From NCBI GenBank assembly GCA_012064415.1, contig SSNU01000330.1, positions 1 through 64,000 of the forward strand: a stretch of 64,000 nt of DNA, given 5' to 3'. The notes beneath the pieces were generated by a model, which was not told where the DNA came from, did not search any database, and was given only the letters and a program-made list of their open reading frames with translations. A program made the position numbers and the translations under genes. Position 1 is the first letter of the stretch. Every line of letters begins with the position of its first letter. Shown one piece after another: positions 1 to 12,000 of this stretch. This DNA is from Gyrodactylus bullatarudis. Its lineage: Eukaryota > Platyhelminthes > Monogenea > Gyrodactylidea > Gyrodactylidae.

Positions 1-200
1 CACTTCTAGATGAAAGATTTCTCGATGTTGAAGATGTCCCCGAATGCAGTTTTTCTCTTAGAAGGCAGAGTTGTCTTCAATCTCTGGTCGATGGTCAAGG
101 GTTTCTGAGATGTGATTGTCGGACAAATTATGTCACAAATTGTTGCAGATGTAAGAAGAATTCAAGATGTCATAATAGCTTGTCTTGCAACAATAAATGA
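1..200 (+). CDS. 3' end of a transposon-type ORF with a Cys-rich tail (partial)
   Basis: An open frame beginning at base 3 runs in from the left edge and stops at TGA 198-200. Its last 40 residues are Cys-rich, with the pattern CDC, then CCRCKK, then SRCHNSLSCNNK directly before the stop. This resembles the short Cys-rich tail found at the C-terminus of KRAB-A-domain-2-like/Ginger-type integrase proteins, where a CxC...CxCKK...CHNS.xCxNK pattern ends the protein. That family link comes from memory of the pattern; no integrase core is visible because it would lie to the left of the window. Given the repeat-rich surroundings, a transposon-derived gene is more likely than a host gene. Confidence 0.45.
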   Translation, partial: LLDERFLDVEDVPECSFSLRRQSCLQSLVDGQGFLRCDCRTNYVTNCCRCKKNSRCHNSLSCNNK

Positions 201-489
201 TTTCTCTACAATTCTCAACTAATTTTATATTTTTTAAAACTAATTTTGAGCTTTGGATTACTAACTTAATATTTTGAACCTTGGTTATAAGTTTAACAAA
301 CTAGCCGGTTACAGTTGTATAGGAAGTTCCAAGTAGGGACCCTACACTATTAGATTTTTTAAACGATAAACAAAGTGAAAGATTTAATGGAAATCAAAAA
401 GATTATGAACCCGTATAGTGATATCAGTTTGAAAAATTTATTTCAGTCAGCCAAACTTATTACCAAGTATCAAGATCAACAAACTATAT

Positions 490-725
490 TTTATAGCTAG
501 TTAATCTTAAAACCTGGTAATAAGTTTATCAAGCTATGCCGTTAAGACTATCAGGTAGTCTTAAGACTATCAAAGATTTCAGTTAATCTTGTTACCGAGT
601 AACAAGTTTAACAAACCATTCCGTTAGTCTTAAGACTATCAAAGATTCCAGTTAATCTTGTTACCGAGTAACAAGTTTAACAAGCCATTCCGTTAGTCTT
701 AAGACTATCAAGAGTAACAAGATTA
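490..725. repeat. Short tandem repeat, unit about 69 bp
   Basis: A unit containing TTACCGAGTAACAAGTTTAA and CCGTTAGTCTTAAGACTATC repeats in direct orientation. Two units near 583-651 and 652-712 are almost identical, and a more degraded unit with an internal duplication precedes them from about 490. A still weaker relative may lie at 270-330. The unit itself carries the short palindromes GTTAC.GAGTAAC and GTCTTAAGAC. Total length is about 2.5 to 3 units, so this is a minisatellite fragment. Confidence 0.8.
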
Positions 726-989
726 AAGGTAACATATATATAATTAATTTACATCGTGTCGTGAGGATGGCCTTGCGGGTTCAGTACCTGCCTCAGTTGA
801 GGGTATGATTACTCGTTAAAAGAATTCAATGAAGAACTCATAGGGTGAATATCTATTGATAAAGCTTAGTATTTCCTCGGATTATGGATGAGATTATTTC
901 AATCAAATTTGAGCACAATAAAGGAAGATAAGGTTTGGTTTCATGTTACCATTTATCTGACAAGATATAAATGCCCAGAAAAAATAGCA

Positions 990-1623
990 TTCGGTTTTGG
1001 TATTTCCTCTTTTCGATCACATGTTCCCTCTTCTACCTAATTTGAATATTGCTCAATCTCTAACAATTGAGCGGGTGCAATATAGATTTCTACATTCTCT
1101 ATATCTCCATCTGGACTCGTACAATGCGCTTATCTCGATCTCAGGGATTAACCCGCTCTGGGTTTGTAGATTTGTATTTATAGTTTAAAAATGTTATGAG
1201 TCTTATTCAATTTCTGAGGATAACCTAAGGAATTCTAAATATGAATCTAATTACTTATTATTATCTACTTTCAACGCTATTAAGTTAAAATATGAACTGT
1301 CTGATTGTGATGACTTGACTAATCTTAAATTAGTCATGTCTCACATTAGATCTAAATTGGACTAAACTAAGTCTTTACTCTACTCATATCTTCATTGACC
1401 AGATGATTTTCGTTTTGCTTGCAGACACTAGTTTTTCATATTTAATACATTTTTTGATAACTTTTCACATTCTCCAAATTGATGAATTTGATTGAACATT
1501 ATTTTTATCTATTTATTTCTTTTTACATTTTTTAATGAGAACCTCTTCAAAGATTATATTATATTTATTTGTAATTATTATTTTATTGAAATATAAGTGT
1601 TTTGTCTAACAAAAAAAAGAAAA
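990..1623 (+). mobile_element. Degraded LINE reverse-transcriptase 3' fragment, copy 1
   Basis: Plus-strand translation gives RT thumb-region peptides such as ERVQYRFLHSLYLHLDSYNA and ALISISGINPLW, which closely match the better-preserved copy at 7.6-8.5 kb. The frame contains at least two internal stops (after RFVFIV, and within SKLD*TKSLLYS) and ends at LYSYLH*. An AT-rich 3' tail ends in an A-rich stretch at about 1609-1623, typical of target-primed insertion. It is 5' truncated and not functional. Confidence 0.75.
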
Positions 1624-1860
1624 GATTACTTACTTAAAGTTTAGAAATGTTTCATAATTCAAAAATAGTGATTTGACCGTCCTAAATAAATGATCTATAC
1701 AGAAAAAAATTAATCCCCATTATCAAATTAATAAAATACTCGAGTCTATATTCTACTCCAGGGAAATCATTTAGAAAAGCGGCAAGTTCATTAATAATTA
1801 TTAGTTTAAAATTATTATATCAGGTTTTTAGAGGAAAATACGGCGATCATAGATATAAAG

Positions 1861-2537
1861 CTATTTGACATGAAGATAAGAATTTACTATTTCTCTCCGG
1901 ATTCATAGAAAAAAAAATTTTTTGTATCTTTAAAGGAATGAGCTAATAAGAAGGGAATATTCGAAAAAAATTCAATCTGAACAAAATTTCGAAAATGCAT
2001 CAAATTTCTACTTTTTTCAACTTTTGAATACAGAATTTTTTTCGATTTCGATGATTCAAAGCTGTCAAGTGATGATATTTGGGATCAACATTAGACAAAG
2101 AATTCGAATTTGGCCATAGGAATAGCGAAGTTAAAGTTAAACTTCCAGATTTTGGATAATTTGCCTTCGTGATAATCGAATAATTCAAATGGTTCGATTT
2201 CCCACAGTAATGACGAATTTCAGTCAACTTCTCCAGGGGATTTCGAATTCATCGTTCAATGTTGATCTCAAATATCATCCCTTAACTGCTTCGAATCATC
2301 GAAATCGATAAAAATTTTGAGTTCAATAGTTGAAAAAGGGGAAATTTGGGGCATTTTTGAAATCCAAAAATTGGCCTAATTTTGGTCCGATTGAATTTTT
2401 TCAGATTTTTTTCGAATATCATCAACTTATAAGCTCATTCCATGTAGAATTCAAAAAACTATTTCTTTCTGTGAATCCGCAGAGAAATATCGAGTGTTTT
2501 TGTAAAAAAAGAAAATTCTCATCTTCATGTCAAATAG
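1861..2537. mobile_element. Inverted-repeat element, family B (CATGAAGATGAGAATTTAC ends)
   Basis: The left end reads CTATTTGACATGAAGAT and the right end is its reverse complement, ATCTTCATGTCAAATAG, with further match inward. Length is about 677 bp. The interior is AT-rich and has no convincing ORF; the 75-76 residue ORFs inside are low-complexity frames. The same ends occur at 3252-4065, 57.0-57.7 kb and as single ends elsewhere, so this is a dispersed non-autonomous DNA-transposon family. Confidence 0.7.
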
Positions 2538-3060
2538 GTTTATTTTTGTATATGGCATGAAGATGAAAATTCAGATTTCTTAGGAAAAAAACTAGATCAC
2601 TATTCTCCGGATAGTCAGGAAAGAATTTGAGTGAAATCTATGGATTTAAAAGAACTACACACACAATTTAGAACTAGTATGGCTTCATTAAACTTTCTAT
2701 GGCGTATTCATCAATGAAAACCCAAGTTTGAACCTTAGGAATGTCTTTGGCACTTGTTCTAGATTCATTCTGTCTTGTTCTCAATTCTTAATAGGAATAG
2801 CTACATGAAGTTATATTGTGTAAATATTGAGTAAAACTGCAATTCTAACAAAATAAAAATATATTTGTTCAAAATTTGATGAATTTGACTATTTTTTCTA
2901 GTTACTATTACTATAATTGATTAGTAGATAAAATACGAATATATAGATATGTAGATATTAAAATTCCTTGATCCTTCACGTTCAATGCTACTTCCACTCG
3001 GGAATGTGATGTTTTTCTTTTTCATGTTCAGTTCAGGTTCTCTTCAACAAGGTTTTTCAT

Positions 3061-6000
3061 TCAGTAAGGACCCCCACGACAGGGAGGAGGAGGAGGTCGG
3101 AAGCATGGCGGTGGGTAGACCGGGGTTGGACATCGTGGATTGTACATATCGCCACAGCCACCAATGTAAGGATTATTATAATAGCCCATATCCATACCTG
3201 AAAATGATTATTAAAATATCAAGGTGAATATTCATTCATCTAAAAGTTAAACCTAATTGACATGAAGATGAGAATTTACTACAAAAAAACTCAATAATTT
3301 ACTCAGGAAAGTCAGGAAAAAAATGATTTTTCGAATTCCATGATGAAATAAGCCAATAAGTTGTGGAAACAAAAAAAAATTCCTGAAATAATTCAATCTG
3401 ACCAAAATTGGACCGTTTTTTGAATTTTGAAAATGCACCAAATTTCCACTTTTACAACTTTTCAGCTCAAAGATTTGAAGCAGCCAAATGCAGATATTCG
3501 AGATCAGCATTACACAAAGGATTCGAATTTGGCTGCAGAAAATCACAGAAATTCGTTATAATTGTGGTAAATCGAAAAATTTGAATTCATTGATTATCAC
3601 GAAGGGGAATGATCCAAAATTTTAAAGTTTTACTTTTTCTTGAAAACAATAGATTCCTTTCTGCCTCCACGGTCCAATTCGAATTCTTCGTCTAATTTTG
3701 GTTTGGAATATCTGCATATAACTGCGTCAAATCTTTGAGGTTTAACTTTTTCTCGGAAACAGTAAGATCCTCGCTATTTCTATGACCAATCGAACAATCA
3801 ACAAGCTTCGAATTTTTCGTTCAATGTTGATCACAAATATCATAACTTGACGGCTCGAAATCGATAAAAATTTTTGGTTCAATAGTTGAAAAAGGGGAAA
3901 TTTGGCGCATTTTCGAAATTCAAAAAATGACCTAATTTTGATTAAATTTTTTTTTGGAAATTTTTTTGAATATCCTCATCTTATTAGCTTTTAGGATACA
4001 AAAAATTATTGTTTTCTGCAAGTTTTTTGTAAAAATAGTAAATTCTCATCTTCATGTCAATTAGGTTTAGGTCGGGAAGGTTGTGTGAATAACAATTCTT
4101 CCATCAAGAAAGATTTTGGAAATTCAAATTAAACCGTGAGTATGATAATTTACTTTATTTACAAAAAACTGAAAAGTTAGGAAAAAAATTAATTTTGAAT
4201 TCCATGATGAAATAAGCCGATAATTTCCGAAAAAAAATCAATCTAATCTGAAAAAGCACCAAATTTTGACTATTTCAACTTTCAAGCCCATAGTTTTTAT
4301 AGATTTCGAAAATTTGAAGGTATTAAAAGTACTGATATTTGAAAGATTGTAATATTAAATCATTTCCGGTTTTTCTTCAGAGTCCTCTGGATCAAGATGC
4401 ATCGTTGATATAATAAGAACAGGTTTATTCTTTTTCTGTCCATAGCGTAGAATTGTAACATTTTCGCTGTAAATATATTCAATCTTTCCTTGTGATAATA
4501 TGTCGGAAGATAAGACCGATTTTTCCGGCATGTTCCAACCAATGCAGTTCGGTTGTTCTTCAAGTAAGTTGCAAGTTCATGTGTGGTAAAAAAGTTATCA
4601 CAGGTAACAGTTCTTTCATGATTAAGAAATGGATGCATTAGCTGTTTGACAACCCGACAACCTTGGCCAGTTTCAGTAACATTATTTTCTTTTTCTATAT
4701 AAATCTCGGCATTGCAAAGATAAGCTGTTTCAGATTCACATGCAGCCCAAACTTTAATACCATATTTTCCTGGCTTTGATGGCATATAAACTTTAAACGG
4801 ACATCTTCCTCTAAAACTAATAAGTTGTTCGTCAACTGTCATTTTGTCTGAAGGAATATAAGTATCTCGACAGTTTTGAATAAAATTTTGGAATATAACT
4901 CGTATAGAAGCCAGTTTATCGCGATTGGATCCATTTTCACGTAATTCTTTATTATCAGATCTGAGGAACTGCTTGATGACTTTGTATCTTGAGATAGACA
5001 TTACTTTTTGAACTATTGAAGGTCCATTCTCGTTTTCCCAAAGCTCCGAGAGGTCCATGTTATTTTGCTTTGAAACGCCAAAATAAAGAGAAATTCCGAT
5101 CCATCGACGTAATTCATCAACTGATATTGAACTAAGTTTTGATTCTCTTGATTCCATATAAAGATTTGTTTATCTCACTTTACTTTGAAGCATGCTTTTA
5201 TCGATAAGAAGTTCGAAAAATTCTTCATGAGTTATCTCAGACTTAGAAGACGATGAAAATCCTGGTATGAAGTTCAATATGTTCTGCCTTGCTGTTTGAG
5301 TCCTCTGAGGTCTTTCTAAAGTATAATTTATGAATCCATCTTTAGAAGTCAATGCAAACTGGTTTTCAACGTGTGGATTTGTGTCATCATCTGAGCTATG
5401 ATCATTTGTATCGTGAATGATGAGATCAGTTTCATTTTCTGAAGATTCTTCTTCAAAGTAGTTTAGCTTTGAAAATAAGTCTTCCTGAATTGCGAGAGCC
5501 AACGGTATACAACCTCTTTCTAAAGGCATGATTTGAAAAGTGATTTTCAGATAAGAAAAGGAGTTATCTAATCTGAAATCAATATGGGGTAAAAAAATGA
5601 CCCCATGATATCGTTCACGTCATGAATTAAAAAACAGTATCTAGCTTGGTTACATAATCGGATATATATTTAAATAAAATTAATTTTCAATGGGATCATT
5701 CAGTATTTGTTTAAGGATGTCACACAAGCTTATTGGAGAAAAAATTTTTTTAGCCATTTTTTGGTCTTGGAAACACTGTTGGGGTCATTATTTACCCCAG
5801 ATATCACGCGAGGGTTAAAAGTTTAAATTCGTCTAAAGAAGATCACAGAAGTTGGTCATTATTGTGAGAAACCTCAGAATGAATTCTTCGTCTAAAATTG
5901 TTCCCAAATATCAAGATTTAACTCCCTCAAATCTTCGAGATCAGTTGGAAAAGTCGAAAATTCAAAAAAACAGCCTAATATTTTGTTTTAACCCTTTCGG

Positions 6001-9000
6001 TGTCGATGAAAATATATGTCCATTTTCCAATTTTTTTGAACCTTCATAACTCTACCAGTTTGTCATTTTTCTGGATCAATTAATGTTTAAATTGAAGCCC
6101 ACACGGTGAAATTGCATTATTAATATTTTTGGTCAAACAACTTGGTATCTTCATAGCTAAATTTTGGTTTTTTTAATAATTGTGAAATAGTCTCGGCACC
6201 GATAGGGTTAACCACTAACTGGCTCATTTTATCATGGAGAAAATAATAATTTTTTTCTTAGACTTTCTGGAAAAAAATATTTGATAAAATAAAGTAAATT
6301 CTTATCTTCATGTTGACCAGGCTCACAAATGGCACACCAAAACACCATATGAAGAGGTGTACCTCAAATTTTATATAAGCTGCCCAATCAAACTCATGCC
6401 TTTCTCGTCTAATATTTGAAGAATTCTGTAAAAGTTCATCGAGAGTGAATGTTGATAAAACTGGGATCAAAAAGACTAACTTCCTGAAATGACTTTATAT
6501 TTTCAAAAAGTGAAAAAATGTTGTAAAATTTTTTTTGAAAAACAAAAAAGCACAAAGTACTTCATCAAAATTATAAAAAATCATGTTAGATTTCACTACA
6601 GTAAAGTAAGTATTCTCAAAAACGAACAAACATTAAATTTCAATTACAAAACTGGAAATATAGAACAGATAAAAGGGTGTCATAAACTGGAATCGATGCT
6701 CAATAAAAATTCTTTTTTTCTATCTTCATGGAATGGAGAACACGTGATTAAATTTTAATCCCCTGATAGACATTAAGCAGATCTTTCCTCATTGGTCAAG
6801 ATATTCTTTCAAGAGGTTAAAAGGTCATCTTAGCTTAATCCCAACTATATTCGACATTTCAAGAAGCACCTATGTGGGATTGAGTAGTTTCAAGACTAGT
6901 TCAATGTTTTACAAGTCTTTTACCATTTTTTTGAACTTTTAGCTGAAAATTTTTTGAAGGCATTAAAACTATGGATTCCGGAAAAAAATTTATCAGATGC
7001 GAATTCTTTACAAATTTATGGAAGCAAGGCTTAGTTGTAATCATTTAAGAAATAATGTCGGGAGTTTGTTAGAGCTATAGTCTGTAGTTATTGTTGTGGT
7101 GTTTGAATAAATAGAGCAAGTAAAGGAATTACTGATTCTTATTATCTGTTCTTTATATTGTTTCCCGAGAGCCTGATATTATTATGGTTCACCTAACTCA
7201 ATAAAATCCTTGCCAAATACGTCTACTCTTCATTCCTGTCCAATGCCGAAACCATGACAGTCATGGTTCAAACTCGGTTGATAGAAAAAAAGGAATGTTT
7301 TGATTATTATTTTGATTTTTTTCATTTGTTACGTAACCTTAGTTTTGGGCTGAGTCACTGTAGTTGACATTGTAAAAATAAGAAAATGATGCCACACGTT
7401 TCATTAAAATACATTTTCTTGTAGCTTTTTCTTTATAATGAGGGGGGGGGGTTCAAGTATCTTTCAGTTCAAATAATCGCTGAGGAAAGTTTTGTGCTCC
7501 ATTGGTGGAGCAATGGGACATGAAGGTTAAAGAACAAAATGATCAAGTGTTGAATCAGACTTGTAAAATTGCAACTGCCTCATAAAGAGGTAAAGATTTA
7601 TCCAAATACTCTCTAAAAGATTCACTCGAGTCCATGGGGCTCTGTCTAAACAGAGATAAATGCAAAATAATGCTCCCATTGGGTTTCCCTGCAACCCTCC
7701 TTGAATCGCTTCTACTTCCTGGAGAGATTGTCTCCTTTACTTTTGATCTGGGTTTCAGTATTGATTCAAAATTAAAAATTAACCCTTATTCCAATTTTAA
7801 AAAGATCTTTTACTTTTTAAAAACTATTCAAAAATTCTCCAAATCTATAGTACTTAAACTAAAAGCCTATAAATGCTTAGTTTTAAGTCATTTTGATTAT
7901 CTATTTCCTCTGTTATACGATATAAATAATTATCAATCTTTAGAGATTGAAAGAATCCAATATCGTTTTTTGCATTCTCTGTATCCGAATCTTGACTCTT
8001 ATAATGCGCTTATCTCGATCTCGGGGCTACAGCCACTGTGGATCAGAAGATGTGCTTTTATTATAAAAAATTTTATAAACTCGTCTTCATCTATTACCTC
8101 CTCCTACAATCTCAGAAATAAAAACTATAATGATCATATCTTATTGTCGTCTTTTAGACAATTAGACGCTAAATTCAATCTTTCAGATTGTAACAACGCC
8201 CATGATCTTAAATCTATTATGTTATATATTAGATCAAAAATAGATTATTCAAAATCTCTCTTATACTCTTCCTTACATTTATAAATGTTAAAATCCAGTT
8301 TGGTCTTCGACTTAATGCTCAGATTCATTTAGATAATTGACTCTATTGAACAAATTCAGCTGGATATAATCTTTATTGTATTCTTATGTCTATTGTAACC
8401 TTATATGTATATCTATTTATAACCATATTTACCTATATTGTACATATCAATAAAATATTTCTAACAAAAAAAAATTAACAAGCAAGACTAACAAGATTCG
8501 TCCAGATATACAACTTGTTAATTTAAAGATGGTAATTTGTATAACTCTTTCATCTAAAACTCGACTTTGGTCAAGCTTTTCTGAAATCTAGATTATAAGG
8601 TCTACTCTGACCAAATGCTATTCTCGATGAATTAAAGAATTCAAGATTTTTACAAAAATCTCATTTTTTCATCAAGGTATCGAAAAGTTTTTTGGTAACT
8701 AATTCGAAATGTACACTTTTACTGATTTTAGAAAAAAAATATTTTTGGATAATTTTAGAGACATTTTAAAATTCGAGATGGCGCGATATTTTAATTTTTT
8801 AACTTTGAGTTGAAAATTTTTGTTGATTTCAAGGTCTGAGAGGAATCAAACGTTATATTTCAGGATCATCATTAGAGAAAGAAAATAATTACTCTTATTC
8901 ATTTTTTTGATAAATTTTATTCTTCGAATAAATTTTTTTCAAAATTGATCTGATTTTAGTTGTTTTTCATCAAACTAATACTAATTCTGAAAATACGTTT

Positions 9001-12000
9001 TGGAATATTATACTGTTCTACTATTGATACTAAAAAAACTAATAAAAACTAAAAAAATTATGATACTACTTTGGAAAATATTAACGGTCTATTATTGGTG
9101 AAAATACAAAATTGATACTAACATGGTAAATAAGCTAAAACATAATTTTGAACCAAGTAGTTCTTCAGGGAGCTGTTCGGCATAGATTGACTATAACGTT
9201 GTTCGCTTTAACATATTTGAGTCCTTGATGAAAAGATTGAGCTTTTTTGTAAAAAGCAAATTCCCAAATTGGTCGAGAATAGCTTGAGTTGAGCTTTCTA
9301 TCTGGTTAATACTTTTGTGTATGGATAAATACCGCAAGATGAAAAATGCAGTGATGAAAAAATCGAATTAGTAAATTAAATTTTCAAATACAAATTAAAT
9401 CTTGACAAGTTGAGTAGCAAAGTTGACAGTCTCCATCAGCTATTCAATTCTCTTAGTTAAGTCAATCTATAGATTTAAAATGTCCGATTTCATACTCTTC
9501 AACTGTGTCGTCAACAACTCCTGGGTCAAGTAATTACTGTACTAGCGAAATTCCTCTGAAATCCACTTTCTCGTGTTTTAATCATACAAAATTGACTTAA
9601 AATTTCATGATAGTTAAGTTGATCAAAAAGCAACAATCGATTAATTAGGCAAGATAGAAATTTTTAAAATCTAATTAAAACAGCCAGTTTTTTTACATTT
9701 AATTAAATTCTTTATTTGAATTTATTGAATATCAGATACGCTAAATTTAAGTAGCCACTATAGGGAAAAAGCTTTTGTCAACCAAATTTGAGTTTATTTC
9801 AAATTAATTCTAAAGCTAATTGACATGAAGTTGGGGATCTATGATTTTTACAGATATCTCGATTTTTTATCAATCATTCGAATTTGTTAAAGATATTTTG
9901 AAATCCTACTCATATTGCCCACTTTTACCATCAAAAGAGGTTTTTCAGGGTCAAGATAAGACAAGAAAATCAGTCCATCGTTTGGGAGCTGAAATTCGAT
10001 TTTTTGATCATTTTCACTACTTGAAAATCAATGAAATTTCGAGAATTCAAAATCTTTCGAAAATGGGGAAACTGTTGATAATTTGACTGTGCTATTCAGC
10101 TTTCTTGTCTAATCTTGATCCTGAAAAACCTCTTTTGATCGATCTCCAACATTCAAATCAATAAAAGTTTTCAGTTTAAAGTTCGAAAAAATGTGATTTT
10201 GCCGCCAAATGGGAGTTTGAAAAATGACCATATTTTTCATAAAAATAATTTTTTTCATAATTTTTTTCTTCAAATGGTAAAAGTGGGCAACATGAGTAGG
10301 ATTCCAAAATATCTTTAACAAGTTCGAATGATTGATGAAAAAATCGAGATTTCTGTAAAAATCATAGATCCCCAACTTCATATCAACCAACTTTACATTA
10401 ATTTTGTTTTAATTAGCTATTTTCTCACTGACTTTATTTTGGAGGTAATTTAAATTGACTCTAAAAAATAGAAAATCTTCTATATTTTAATTTCAGTGAT
10501 GGATCTTTTTTACAATTTTGAATTCAAAAGAAAACTGTTGTCAAATAAATAATTTTTAGGGTTGATGATAAGTTTTTCAACGACTTCATTTTTGAAAGAA
10601 TTGATTTTAAATGTGGAATATATATTATATATTTTTTAAATAAATTTATCAATCTCCCATGATCTTAATAGACAACCAACTTTTTTGATATTTTCCATAT
10701 CTGATTCTTCATTTGAAAGACAAAGCTCATTCTTTTTCCAATATGACTATAAAAATGATTTCAAGTGCTGATAAAAATCCTAAACCTTTAAAAAATAGAT
10801 TAATCTAAAGAGACCGTTTCATGATATACCTGCAACGCATTAATTTCACTTTTGAAAAGTTATCGCATAGTGGTATTTTCTAACTCAAAAATTTTTACCC
10901 CTCATGTCTCAATGTTCCACATTATTTGAACTGAAAGATACTTAAAATACTCCCCCCTCATTAGAAAGGAAATTTAAGCTACAAGAAAATGTATAAACAT
11001 AACTTCTTGAAGAAGGGTGATTTTTTGATAATCTGGTCAAATATTTATAACGTTTTATTGATATCGCATTTGCTGAGGGCCTTAGAAAGAAATGAAATAA
11101 CTTTTAACCTTTAAAACAATAGCTGCATAGTTTAGAAGATAACTGGGTTAGAACCAAAGAATGCCAAAAGCCCTCAAATCAGCTCTTCACATGCCCCCTC
11201 CCATTTTAACCTTCATTATCTTCGAAATAATAAGTCGGCTTTCAAAAAGAAATTGAAATTCGGAATCAGCGTAATTATTTTGGTTCAGTTTAAATTTTTC
11301 TAATTTTGGTGATGAAATAAGAATAATTTATGACATGGAGGTTTTTAATTCTAGTCTTTAAAAAATTCTATTTTACTCGTAAATATGGTAGGCTCATTAT
11401 TTATTTTTCTTGGATAATCACCAAACCCAATACAAAAAGTAGAAATTTTCAAATCAGCTTTTAGAGAAAGAATAAAATTTCATCAGACAAGGATCTTACT
11501 TATGAACCAAACACTTTCAAGACCGAGTTTATTCAATGAGCCTAGCATTTTTATAATTTTTCTGTAAATTTTTTAGGCTTAAATGTTGATTCATATAGTT
11601 TGGTTTACATTGACCTAAATGAGCTAAATGCATTTAGAATTAGATTTCTATTGGCATTATCATTTAACTTCTTACAGATAAAGTTGTCGGGTACAAATAA
11701 AGAAATAAATTAAACTCACCAGGCCTAAAATAGGCGTATTGTGTCTGTGGAGCTCCCCAATACATTTCAGTTCTGCATGGTCGACCGTTTAGGCAGTCGT
11801 CACAATATCCACATCTCCCATTGAACATGGGATAGGTATTGGGTGGCATGTAAGGACTTCCATATCCACCTGCATAAGGCGGTTGTGATGGTCCCGGGTG
11901 TGGAGTCACATGTGATGCATGAGGTCCTGAATACATGTGCTGTGAATAACTTTGGGTTGGGGTATGATAGTCCATATTTCCATAGGGGGGTTCATAATCC

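Noticed and set aside
756..800. A tRNA-like B box (GGTTCAGTACC) suggesting a tRNA or tRNA-derived SINE
   Set aside because: No A box at the right distance and no cloverleaf could be drawn. One 11-base match is not enough.
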